In this document: positions 13,260-24,060 of the stretch, piece after piece
Layout of the letters: each line of letters starts with the position of its first letter
How positions within the stretch are numbered: the first letter of the stretch is position 1
Assembly (NCBI GenBank): GCA_036417435.1
Contig: CM070903.1
Location: forward strand, 679,001-743,000
Length of the DNA stretch: 64,000 bases
Origin: Inia geoffrensis
Taxonomy: Eukaryota; Chordata; Mammalia; Artiodactyla; Iniidae
Direction: 5' to 3'
Made by a program: the position numbers and the translations under genes
The notes under the pieces: model-generated
What the model saw: only the letters and a program-made list of their open reading frames with translations
What the model was told of the DNA's origin: nothing
Database searches by the model: none

Positions 13260-13990
13260 ACCCTGAGTGTAAGCTCTGTAGACGTTCCCTATTGCTGCTT
13301 GCACACCGCCTCCCAGATGAGGGGTCCCCCTACCCCCAGAAGCAGCCCCTCTTCTCAATACCTTAACTTCACCTCCAAGTAACCACTGTTGTGATGTCTA
13401 TTGCCATATGTTCATTTTGCCCATCCTAGAACTGCGTATAAAATATAAGCTCTGGTATCTGGATTCCATCGCTCAGCATAATAGTTTTGGTGTGTGTGCC
13501 AGGTGTTCATTCCTTTGTATTGTTCAGTGGTGCCCCGTTGTATAGCTGTACCTCATCTGCTGGCCCCTTGATTTTAGGGAGATCCATTTAAGACTTCTGA
13601 CCTCCCAAACTCCAAGATAATAGATTTACGTTCTTTTAAATTTTTGGTATTTTGTTGTAGCAACAATAAGAAACTAATACAGGGATGCTGGAGTAATCAA
13701 CTACAATTGTGGATTTGTCTGTTTCTCCTTTCAGCTATTTTTTGCTTTATATATTTATATTTTGCAGCTCTGTTGTTTGCTACATACACATTTAGGTTTG
13801 TGATGTCTTCTTGATAGATGGATCCTTTCATCACATGTAACGTCCCTCTCTGTTGGTTATTTTCTTTGGTCTGAAGTCTACTTTATCTGATATTAATATA
13901 GTCACTCTTGATTAACGTTTGCATGATATATCTTTATCTATCCTTTTACTTTCGAACTGCCTATACCATTATATTTAAAGTTAATATCTG
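13260..13990 (-). mobile_element. L1 fragments, antisense, around an unassigned old repeat
   Basis: 13260-13560 is like antisense L1 3' sequence. 13561-13680 (ccttgattttagggag to gaaactaatacag) is an old repeat whose family I cannot name. 13681-13990 is antisense ORF2 (cctttcatcacatgtaacg, ggtctgaagtctactttatc). Confidence 0.65.
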
Positions 13991-14578
13991 TGGACAGTAT
14001 ATGGAAAAAGCAAAAATTCTCTATTTGCAAAATTTCTCTATAGCATGATTTTGTTTATAGAAAATTCTGAAGAACACGCAAAAATCTATTAGAATTAATA
14101 AGAGAGTTAGCAAGGTGACAAGATACAAGATTAATATAAAAAATCAACTGTATACACTATACACTAGTAATGAACAATTTGAAATGAAATTAAGAAAACA
14201 ATTTCATTTACAATAGCATGAAAAAGAATAAAATACTTAGAAATAAATTTACCAAAGGAAGTGAATGGCTTATACGCCAAAATTTACAAAATATTGTTGA
14301 AAGAAATTGCACGTAAGTGGAAAGACACCCCATGTACATGAATTGAAAGACATAATATTGTTAAGAGGGCAATAGTGCCCAAGCTGATCTACAGATTCAT
14401 CAAAATCCGTATTAAAATCCCACCTGGCGTTTTGTTGTTGTTGTTGCAGAAATTGACAGGATGAGCCTAAAATTCATATGGAAATTCAAATCATATATCT
14501 GATAAGGGACTCATATCCAGAATGTATAAAGAACACTTAAAACTCAACAATGAAAAGACCGATTAAAAAGTGGACAAA

Positions 14579-14887
14579 ACGGGGCTTCCCTGGTGGCGCA
14601 GTGGTTAAGAATCCGCCTGCCGATGCAGGGGACACGGGTTCGAGCCCTGGTCCAGGAAGATCCCACATGCTGAGGAGAGACTAAGCCCACAACTACTGAG
14701 CCTGTGCTCTACAGCCCGTGTTCCACAACAAGAGAAACCACTGCACTGAGAAACCCGCGCATCACAACGAAGAGTAGCCCCCGCTCGCCGCAACTAGAGA
14801 AAGTCTGCGTGCAGCAATGAAGACCCAATGCAGCCAAAAATAAAATAGATAAATTTAAAAAAAAGAAAATTGTAAAAAAAAAAAAAA
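14579..14887 (+). mobile_element. CHR-type SINE, long subfamily, first of two tandem insertions
   Basis: The copy starts ggggcttccctggtggcgcag and has a longer body (gaggagagactaagcccac, then gaagagtagcccccgctcgc) than other copies. It ends in a long poly-A. It is flanked by aaaaagtggacaaa at 14565-14578 and 14888-14901 and interrupts L1 ORF2. Confidence 0.92.
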
Positions 14888-14901
14888 AAAAAGTGGACAA
14901 A

Positions 14902-15094
14902 GGGGACTTCCCTGGTGGTGCAGTGGTTAATACTCCAAGCTCCCAACACAGGGGGCCCGGGTTCCATCCCTGGTCAGGGAACTAGATCCCACATGCCTGT
15001 CACAACTAAGACTTTGCATAAGAGTTCGCAAGCTGCAACTAAGGAGCCCACGTGCTGCGACTAAGACCCAGTTCAATCAAATAAATTAAAAAAT
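14902..15094 (+). mobile_element. CHR-2-like SINE, second of two tandem insertions
   Basis: The copy starts ggggacttccctggtggtgcag and ends in an A-rich tail. It is flanked by aaaaagtggacaaa at 14888-14901 and 15095-15108. The left flank is shared with the preceding SINE, so the site has been used twice. Confidence 0.92.
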
Positions 15095-16111
15095 AAAAAG
15101 TGGACAAAGAACTTGAATAGACATTTATCCACAGAAGGCGTAGGAACGGCTAAGAGTACGTGAAAAAGTGCTCAATATCATTAGTCATTAGGGAAATGCA
15201 AATCGAAATGTCAAAGAGATACCATTTCACACTCACCAAGGCTAGCATAAAAGACACGGGTATTACTAAGTGCTGGGGGGATGCAGAGCAACTGGAAGCT
15301 CATCCACTGCTCGTGAGAATGTTAACTGGTGCAGCCACTTTGGAAGACAGTTTTCCAGTTCTTCAAAAAGTTAAACATAGAGTTACCATATAACCCAGCA
15401 ATTCTACCCTCGGATACACCCAAGAGAATTGAAACAACATACACGCAAAAACTTGTACTCTGATGCTTATAGCGGCATTACTCATAATAGCCAAAAAATG
15501 GAAATAATCTGTACGTCCATCAGCTGGTGACTGGATAAACAAAAGGTGGTCCACCCACACAGTGACGTAATTCAGCCATAAAAAGGGATGAAGTACTGAC
15601 TTATGCTACAACATGGATGAGCCATGAAAACATTGTACTAAGTGAATGACTCCAGTCACATGAAGCCACATGTTGTATGATTCCATGTACATGAAATGTC
15701 CAGAATAGGAAAATCCACATAGACAGAAGGTAGATTAATAGTTGCCAGGCCCTGTGAGGGTGGGGAATGGGAAAGACTGCTGATGAGTAGAGGGTTTCAT
15801 TTTGGATGAAAATATTCAGGAATTAGATCATGGTGACGGTGTACCTCTCTGTGAATATACCAAAACCCACTGAATTTTACACTTTAAAATGGTGAGCTTT
15901 ATGGTATGTGAATTATATCACAAAAAAATTTAGTTGTACTCCTGGTTTAAAGAAAAAAAGAAAGGAAAGAGAAAAAGAAGTTGCACAGGTCCCCTGAGAA
16001 ATGTGAGCCTATGAAAAGTGTAAAAAAAATAAATTATAAAACACCCATTAAGTCCACCCAGCAGCCCATCCTATCCACTTGTAATATTTTTGTATATAAT
16101 CTTCCACAATA

Positions 16112-16165
16112 TTTTCCACACATGCGTACATTTACACATTTTCCACACATGTGTACATTTGCACA
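16112..16165 (+). repeat. 27-bp tandem duplication
   Basis: ttttccacacatgcgtacat ttacaca (16112-16138) is repeated at 16139-16165 with two differences. It lies just left of the SINE at 16177. Confidence 0.92.
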
Positions 16166-16176
16166 TCCATACGTTG

Positions 16177-16390
16177 ATTTTTTTTTTTTTTTCTTTTTGG
16201 CGGTACGCGGGCCTCTCACTGTTGTGGCCTCTCCCGTTGCGGAGCACAGGCTCCGGATGCGCAGGCTCAGCGGCCACGGCTCACGGGCCCAGCCGCTCCG
16301 CGGCTGTGGGATCCTCCCGGACTGGGGCATGAACCCGTGTCCCCTGCATCGGCAGGCGGACTCTCAACCACTGCGCCACCAGGGAAGTTC
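16177..16390 (-). mobile_element. CHR-type SINE, antisense, 10-bp TSD
   Basis: A poly-T, then gcggtacgcgggcctctcac, ending ccaccagggaag. It is flanked by ccatacgttg at 16167-16176 and 16391-16400. It is CpG-rich and little diverged, so it is a relatively young copy. Confidence 0.95.
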
Positions 16391-17228
16391 CCATACGTTG
16401 TTTTTAAAAGCAGGATCCTCTGCAGGTACCTGTTTGTAACTTGCTTTTTTCCCATGTATCAATGTAATACAAACCCCTTTCATTTCAGTAAATATACATT
16501 GCTGTTTAAAAAAATAAAAAAATAAAGTGAGTGTCCCTGTGGTCCAAGGACAAGGACCACAGCTTGAAGGAGGCAGCCCTTCCGGCCTTCATAGCCCGAC
16601 TGGCTTCAGTCTGCAGAGGGCAGGACAGACATGCGAGGGAAGTGGGGGCCACTGAGAGAGAGGCGGACACAGCGGGCACTGAGCTCACAGCCCCTGAGGG
16701 TACCAGCCAGGAGGGGAAGGGTGGCCCCGACGCCAGAGCAAGTATTGTGTGGGTTTCAGGATGTACGGAGGGCCCGGGGCTCAGCCCCTGTGCTTCAGGC
16801 GGGATGCCCATCTGCCTCCCAGAGTGCTCTAGTGTGCGGTCAAAGTGCGTCACGTCTTCATTTTTCACTAGTCAGGAGGATTAAAATGTTATCAAAACAG
16901 AAAAAGAAATATTAGTCATGGGACATGGCCCAACTGTGCTGTCTCTATGTTCACATGCAGGAGAAGGGCTTTGAAAAAACCACAATTCACCAGCAGGAGA
17001 CCGAGAGTCTAAATATTTACAGGCTTCCAGAGCAGCAGCTGGCCTGTGGCTCCCACCTTCTACCCACGTAGAGAGCTGCCTCCTCTGAGGGGTCTGGGTC
17101 AGCCCCCAGGTGGACTCACCAGCCCCGCCGTGCACTTCATTCTCAGCTCAGTGGGGAGATGGGGAATGTCCAAGGTAGGGGCGGGAGGGTCTTGGCAGGC
17201 TGCTCACCTGTTTGTGGCCGTGCACGTA

Positions 17229-17275
17229 GCGTGTGTGTGTGTGCATGTGTGTGCATGTGTGTTCACGTGTGTGCC
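17229..17275 (+). repeat. (GT)n-rich microsatellite
   Basis: gcgtgtgtgtgtgtgcatg tgtgtgcatgtgtgttcacg, an imperfect GT/GC alternating run. Confidence 0.9.
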
Positions 17276-18426
17276 AGTAAGACAGAGAGAACCACTGAGG
17301 CAGAGACATGGAGGGGAAGAGGGTGATGCGCCTGCAGGGAGACCAGCTTGGACTCAGGGTACCAGTGAGCACGGACAGGTGGGTCCCCGTGTGGGTCTTC
17401 TGGGTCCATGATGAACCATGGAACCTTTGCCCGGTCACACGATACAATAAACATATGTATGTTGTTGGCCCGTTGGTGACCCTCAAGTCCTTGGAGGTGC
17501 CTGAAGATCATGGCTTCTGTGACAGAAGCATTCCGGGTTTGGACTCGGAAGGCGTCGGGTCCAACTGCCCAGTCTGCTCCCCTGAGGTCCACGGCCACCC
17601 TATCTGTCATCCAGGGCCCCTACCCCTGTCCCTGGTGGACATCTCAGTGAGGGGTGAGGGTAGGACCATCCAGCCAGGTGAGCTCATCTGCCGTGTGCCT
17701 GCCGCTCGGTGCCACCATCCCCCACCCCCGAGCTGCTGTCAGGCTGTGGACCACTCAGACCGGCACTCGGAGGCTCTCACCCCTCTGCTCTGCGCTGTTA
17801 CTGCTCCTCCTGTGGCCGCCAAGTCAGATGACCCCCTTTCGCTGTCATCAAGTCCTAGAAATGCCTGGCTAGCGGGCCTGGGCATCTGCTCCTCTCCATC
17901 TGTCATCACCAAGGGTGGCCCACACTGTCCCCTGACCCTGTCCAGCCTCCTGGCCTCTCCTCTGGGCTGCCCTGGGCTCTGCAAACTTGAGGCCTTCCCA
18001 AGGGCACCCAACAGCTGTGCGGTTTTGGGGAAATCAAAACATTCCCTGGAAGGGCGTCCTCACCCCACTGTGACAGCGTGGGAGTCTGTTACCTGCTTGG
18101 ACGCAGCATACGTGCAAGCTCCTTAAATCAGGGGGCCCACGGGGAGGATGCTTTACTCCAGGAGATAATGCTGGGCCATCTAAGAAAGAGGTCCCCACCC
18201 TCTGCTAAAGGCCAGTGGTTCCCAGCAAACCCTGGATCTGAGCCCACCAGCTGGGGCCTGAGCTGCGGGGTGACCTGCCAGGAGCCCATGCTGGGGTGGT
18301 TTCGTCTGCACCTCCAAGGCTGACTGGGGCGGCTTCCTGGAAGTCAGGAGGTCACTCCATCTGGACGAGTCCCCGCCCACCCGAGGCGGCGAGGCCCAGC
18401 GCACGATGCTCCAGCCGGAATCTGGT

Positions 18427-18452
18427 GGCGGTTAGGGTTAGAGTGAGGGTTA
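18427..18452 (+). repeat. Short telomere-like interstitial repeat
   Basis: ggttagggttagagtgaggg ttagg shows four units close to TTAGGG, two of them exact. It is short and degenerate, so chance is possible. Confidence 0.5.
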
Positions 18453-19669
18453 GGAATCTGGCGAGGGAGGCGCGGGAGTGCGGCGGGCCTGGCTCCTGCT
18501 GTGAGTCCCCCGCCCCCCACCCGCCCCCTGTGGGTCTCTGGTGGGTGAGGGAGGGCCTGGGACGCTGGACGGCGGCCGTGTGCTGAGAAGGCAGCTGGCC
18601 GAGGTGCTGCCTCCCTCCCCGCTTCTCCTGTGTGTCCCCTCGTGCACCCCAGGCGGGGCTTGGCACTCTCCCCACTCAAAGGCCCATTTCCTTTCTTCTG
18701 ATTCAGAAGAAATCCTCCTGCAGATGTGTTCTCCTTAGCGTGTTTGCTTAGAGTCAAGTGACACGTTATAGGGAAGGGGTGATTCACAGCAGCCCTTGCT
18801 CCTGATGCAACACGAGAGGCCCAGGCTTCCGGGGTGGAGGCCAAGCCCCGACATTGTCTCGATGGTGTGCGGGAGTGGGCAGGTGACAGGGGAGCGGACA
18901 GGCACATGGACCCAGACCTCAGCCCTGGGGGGTCCATTTCCCAGCGGGGGTGCGGGCAGGCCACTGGGCATATCCTCCTCCTTCCACGCCACGGGATGCC
19001 CTACGTGGGCTCAAGTGCCCAGACCAGGGTCACCTCCCGACTCCGATCGGCAGCCAGAGGCAGGTGCAGCTGCTCTGACAGCAGGTGGGCGAGCCCCTCC
19101 CCTGTCCAGCCCCTGGCTGACCTTGGTGCTGCCACCATGTGTCCTCTGACGCCTGGAGCTGGGACGACATTGCAAGGTTAGCAGAAGACCTTTGGAGTTA
19201 TTGGGTCTTTCCCTCTGCAATGGGAAACACGAGATGCCCTGGTGCACTTGAGTGAGCCTGACTTGAACCGGGTCACCAGATATGCAGCGAGCAAATAAGG
19301 CATAAAAATGAAACCTCTGTTTCCAGCTTCCGATACTTTGTGGGTATTTGTTTCCTAGCCCCTCTGACTCATTCAGACCCCAGGCACCCCAGAGTGCGAT
19401 GGGTGACCGGGGCCTGCGTGTGGATGAAGCAGGTACCAGAGGAGGAGCAAGGGTGCGACCTTGGCTTGCGGTTTTGTGCGCCTTCCCGTCTGGTTTTGTT
19501 CCGGGGGGTTGAAATGTGTGGCGTGGCGCTGGGCCGGCCGCTGCTCCCACTTGAGGCCTGCGGGCCGTCTTCTCACCACAGCCCCTGCCTCCCGCTGTGT
19601 GGTCCCCGCCGGCTTCAGCGCAGCAGCGGACAGCGGGGCTTGGAGGGGTCGTGCGGGGCTGCAGCTCAG

Positions 19670-19800
19670 CCTCCACGAGCCTCAGTTTCCTCCCTCTGAA
19701 ACAGGGGTTAGCATAGTGGCGGCCTCCTCAGGTGGACGTGGGGCTGCCTCAGCTGAGAAAACCCTGAGAACCACGGCACCTGGCAGCGAGCAGGCTCTCA
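19670..19800 (+). mobile_element. MIR-like remnant
   Basis: gagcctcagtttcctccctc tgaaacaggg followed by cacctggcagcgagcaggc resembles the second half of MIR. Confidence 0.5.
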
Positions 19801-19859
19801 GGAGGGTCAGCATACCCGCCGCTGTCGCCGAGGAGAGCATCGTGTTGGCCTGGTGTCGG

Positions 19860-20190
19860 CCGCAGCTTTCACGCGGTTTACTGAAGTGTGGCACGCATGG
19901 AAAAGTGCACTCATCGACTGTACGTGGCAGCCAGTTCCTGGGATGGGCGCCTGGTGCATTGCATCCCGATGGAGAACAAAGCATCGGGCCCCTCCAGCTG
20001 CCCCCTCCCCAGGGCGGCCACAGTCCTGATTTCTAGCAGACCTGTGGTGTTGTCTGGCCTTGAACTTTCTATGAATAGAATCTGGCTTCTTCTGTCAACA
20101 CGGCATCTGAGAGACCCAGTCTCACTGCTTTGTGGTCCATCACCCTACAGATTTCCTGTGAATCTGCCTCCGTCTGCTACTCCATCCTAA
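19860..20190 (-). mobile_element. Old L1 3' remnant, antisense, strongly decayed
   Basis: The order of motifs (gtttactgaagtgtggcac, cccgatggagaacaaagca, gaactttctatgaatagaat) follows the antisense L1M tail. CpG-rich substitutions make the match weak. Confidence 0.5.
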
Positions 20191-22779
20191 ACGGGCACGT
20201 GGGGCTCAGTCGAATGGAGACTTGACGTTCCTGTTGGGCGCCTGCGGGGGCGGGCCAGCTGGTCCTGGCACAGGCACGGGGCGGCTTTTCTGAAGTGCAG
20301 GCACCCGTCCCCACTGGCGGTGCCACTGTCCCTGCCACCCACCCCCGCCAGCAGGCACCAGCTCTCGTCTGTGACACGCCGCGGTAGCGTCACTTGCATT
20401 TAACAGCCGGCTTTCGTGGAGCAGGGGTTGGGGTGAGCGGTGGGGACCGGGGTCTGGGCTCTGGGCTCTGTGTCCGCCGTGACGACCAAGCCCAGGGCCA
20501 GCACTGCTCCTCTTGGCCATTGGTTCCTGCACGTGGTATGGTCCTTGTCCTTCCGGAAAGGAACCACGTTCCTGCAGCAGGAGCCCCCAACTGGCCTTGC
20601 TTCTCCAGGGGCTTCTCCGCTGGACAGACAGCTCCCCACAGAGCAGGACCCCCTCCCTTTGGGAGCCCTTAGGGAGAGCGGGCAGGTGGCCGCCCTTTCT
20701 CAGCAGGAAGTGGTGTCTGGCCAGTGGGACGCCGGCCCCGTCCTCACAGGGGCCTGTGGACTGACTCACAGGGCCAGGGGGTGACCACCGACCACGGCCA
20801 CAGGTTTTCCACGAGGAGAGAGCAGAGCCGGCCACACCAACACTCAGAGGAGGGGACTGGGATTCTGCCCGGGACTCGCCCCTCGGGTGCACATGAGCCC
20901 CATTCTCTTCTCTGCTCAGGTGAGGGATGCAGCCGCAGGTTTCCCAGACTCCAGGCTCCCAGTCCCACCCTTTCCCCCACCCAAGCCAGGACCCCGCTGG
21001 GGCTAAAGCTCAGAGGCTGAAGCGTCCACATCTCCTTGGGCAGAGGCTGGGTCCACGCTTTCTGGTGGAAGGGAGGGGGACCACCCTTCTCTTTGGGCAG
21101 AAGCTCTGACGGGAGAGGGGGGCGGGTCTGGGACAGTGCTGCTGGGCTGAGCAAAGCCCTCCACGCTCTGCAGAGGGAGGTTTCTGCCATCCTGGCCAGG
21201 ACTACGTCCCCCAGACTCCTTTACTCTCTGGGGCAGCGATTCAGCCGAGGGATTGGACGTGGCAGGTGAGAGGCGGTGGAGGGGTGTGGCAGGGGACATT
21301 GAAGACACATGCCAGGAGACCTTGGCCATGAGGTCTGCCCGCCGGGTCAGGTGTTTGGAAATAGTTCCAGGCAGGAGCTAGAGAGAGTGCAGGGCCCAGG
21401 AGCTCACTGCTAAAGGGAGTGACCATGTTCCTTCTAGATTGAGGCCTTTGGGGACAAGGACGGAGCTTCTCGCACCCCCTACCCCGGTCCTCGTTTCTCT
21501 GGAGACCCTCAGACCTCGGATGGGAGCTCTGGCCACTGAGGGCCTCGGGCTGTCGGTCACTTCCCTCCTGGGCGTCCAGCCTGCCTTCCTTTCCCGCAGA
21601 GCTTCCGCACCTATGTGCCCCCTGAGGAGGCAGGATTTCTCCTCCTGCACTTGAATAAGCTGCCTTTCCTGGGGTCGCCTTCCTCCGTGGACTCTGTCCG
21701 TAGTTGAATCTGATCTCTCTAGTGGTCCCACTCTGGAGTCTGTAGAAAATTGGCGCCCAGGCAATTTGTAGGACTCACTAGATGGAGAAGTGAAGGGGAG
21801 AGAGCCCTGGCCGCCAGCACGAAGGTGCTCAGCCCTTAGAACACAAGGATGGGAACACGAGCAGCTGTTGCTTTTCTCAGTACAAACCAGGTGCCACCCA
21901 ACGAGCAAATTCCAACAGGTGGTGGGAAAATGCCTAACAAATATCGAAAGGGCCCAGAAAGTGATGCACAAGTGTGCAAAAGTGATTTTGAACTCAGGTG
22001 TGAGAGAAAAGAAATCTAGTGTAATTTTATACCCCTTACCTCCTCGTTTTGTTGAAATGACTTGAGATTTTAGACGTAAAATTTTGAACTCATAACTATA
22101 ATAAACTTAAAGTTTAAATACAGAATTCCTTTTAAAAAATTCCTTGAATTAAATTTTATAACCAGGTAAACAGCAGTTAATTAAACCCAACTCACCTCTC
22201 TTTAAGTTTTTGCTTCTCACCACCGTTTCCTTATAGTGTGTCTTCCCTGTTCTTGAGTTTCTATTTTTTATTTATTTCTCTATCAGATAAAACCAGTCTC
22301 TAAGTGTCCAACTATCTATGTGTCTTTATTTTTACGTATGGTGTGAGGTAAGGACTGTTACATATGATGTTTCAGATTTGTTCTCAGTACATCTGAAGTT
22401 TTCTCTCACATTTTTTCAATTCATATTGTCTTCTGTACCCTAGGAAGTTTTCTTGAGGTTTTCTTTGAAATAGCTGGTCTTCTATAAAGTCCAAACTGCT
22501 ATTCATTCTTTGTAGTTTAAAAATGGTGTAATATGTCAAACAAAAAGAATACAGAAACAGTGTTATCAATACCCATGGAGCCACCACTTAGGTTTAATGT
22601 AAGTTGGCATTTTGTCATATTTGCTTTCTTTAAGAAATAAAACATTGTAAACAAAATCAAGCCTTCGTGTGCTCTTCTTTGATTCCAAAAGGCACTGATC
22701 CTTTAAAGGAAAGATAATGATCCTGTTCAGCGTTAGAAAACATACTAACTGATAGCGCAACACGAATAAAGAGAAAATC

Positions 22780-23075
22780 CACACAATCATGATAATAGGC
22801 GCAATAACAGCATTTAATAAAATTTTATACTAATTCAAAACATAAATTATTAGCAAGTAGGACTAGAGGGAAATGTTCTTAACCCGAGGAGGATATTTAT
22901 CAAAAATTCATAGTTAATATTGAACGTAGTAGTGAAACTAGAACATTTACATTGTAGTCAGGAGCGAGACGAAATTGCCCACCACAGAGGATGTATTTTC
23001 CAGAGGCCACAAGACGCTCTCATCCTACCTGCTTGCAGATGATAAGCCCCAGGTTTCGCACTGTGGTTACCTAGG
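22780..23075 (+). mobile_element. L1 ORF2 fragment, sense
   Basis: The segment reads as ORF2 with cagcatttaataaaatttta and cttgcagatgataagccc, the region coding for the reverse-transcriptase palm. It is strongly decayed. Confidence 0.65.
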
Positions 23076-23084
23076 AGCCAGACA

Positions 23085-23823
23085 GGGCAAGGCTGCTCAT
23101 TCTTAAAAACAGTGTTTAAAATGCTGTTTTGTCTAATATTAATATAGACTTTTTAAATTTACTTAGTGTTTACCTAGTCTATATTTTTCCTTATCTTTAT
23201 CTTTAGTCTGTCAGTGTGGTTTATTTTAGGTGTGTCTCATGTAAGCGGCTTTAATTGAATATTATTTTATTTTCATACAATCTGTTGATGTTTATCCTTT
23301 AAAATATGAGTTTAATCCATTTACAGTTACAGTAATTACTGACATATGTAACAATTTTTTTCTACCATTTTATTTTGGATTTTCTATTTATTAGGATTTT
23401 TTTCCTCTGCTTCTCTCTTTCCTGACTTCTGATGGATAGATAGATAGATAGATAGATATTTCTCTCTTCCTCTGCTACTTTGGAAGCTAAGATTAATATT
23501 TCTATATTGTTAGAGGTTATCTTAAATTTTTATCATACATTATACATTAGAAAATTCCTAAGAAACTCTAAAGTTACTCCGTATTTCTATCCTTTTCCAG
23601 AACGTGAAACCTTAGCGTGCTTTAACTATTCATCGAACTCTGCCCTATCTTCTTCTTATTGTCTATTTTAGTTTTACGTCTTTAAAAGACTAAACTTTTC
23701 AAACAGTAATTTATTATAGATGCCACAAGTTAACTACTTTTTTATAACCCATACATTTCTTCAAGTTAATTTTATTTTTGGTTGAAGTATATCCTTTAAT
23801 CTTTCTTTTAGTGAGGACCTTTA
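23085..23823 (-). mobile_element. L1 fragment, antisense
   Basis: AT-rich antisense L1 ORF2-like sequence (ttagtctgtcagtgtggttt, gtgtctcatgtaagcggct). It contains a (GATA)n run at 23431-23459 and ends at the duplication flanking a younger L1. Confidence 0.65.
23431..23459 (+). repeat. (GATA)n microsatellite
   Basis: Six consecutive GATA-type units (gatagatagatagatagata) inside an antisense L1. Confidence 0.92.
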
Positions 23824-24045
23824 TTTTATTTTATTTTTTTAACATCTTTATTAGAGTATAATTGCTTTACAGTGTTGTGTTAGTTTCTGCTTTATAACAA
23901 AGTGAATCAGTTACACATATACATATGCTCCCATATCTCTTCCCTCTTGCGTCTCCCTCCCTCCCACCCTCCCTATCCCACCCCTCTAGGTGGTCACAAA
24001 GCACCGAGCTGATCTCCCTGTGCCATGCGGCTGCTTCCCACTAGC
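23824..24045 (-). mobile_element. Young 5'-truncated L1 3' end, antisense, 15-bp TSD
   Basis: The 222-bp insert begins with a T/A-rich tail, reads cagtgttgtgttagtttctg and ends at gctgcttcccactagc. It is flanked by tagtgaggaccttta at 23809-23823 and 24046-24060. The sequence matches the modern cetartiodactyl L1 3' end with little decay. Confidence 0.88.
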
Positions 24046-24060
24046 TAGTGAGGACCTTTA

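Larger units (their letters stand above)
13985..15955 (+). mobile_element. L1 fragment (ORF2 3' half to 3' end), interrupted by two tandem SINEs
   Basis: The sense ORF2-like sequence begins at about 14050 (gaagaacacgcaaaaatct). It continues across the double SINE (acttgaatagacatttatcc at 15111) and ends with the L1 3' motif ttaaaatggtgagctttatg near 15890. It directly abuts antisense L1 at 13990, so this is a head-to-head L1 junction. Confidence 0.85.
16401..22779. other. GC-rich intergenic block, no supported gene
   Basis: The longest frames (17308-18126 plus, 20206-20892 minus) contain no recognisable domain. Only the GT run, the telomere-like motif and old MIR/L1 remnants listed separately are identifiable. 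From 22070 the sequence turns AT-rich and resembles no element I can name until 22780. Confidence 0.5.

Noticed and set aside
14579..14660. tRNA gene candidates from the SINE heads
   Set aside because: The heads are tRNA-derived with B-box-like ggttcga, but they cannot form an intact cloverleaf and are part of SINEs.
17308..18126. 272-codon open frame on plus strand, longest outside COL6A1
   Set aside because: No recognisable domain, no conserved codon pattern, and GC-rich DNA easily gives such frames. Not supported as a gene without expression or conservation.
20206..20892. 228-codon open frame on minus strand
   Set aside because: Overlapped by several frames on both strands, low-complexity composition, no domain.
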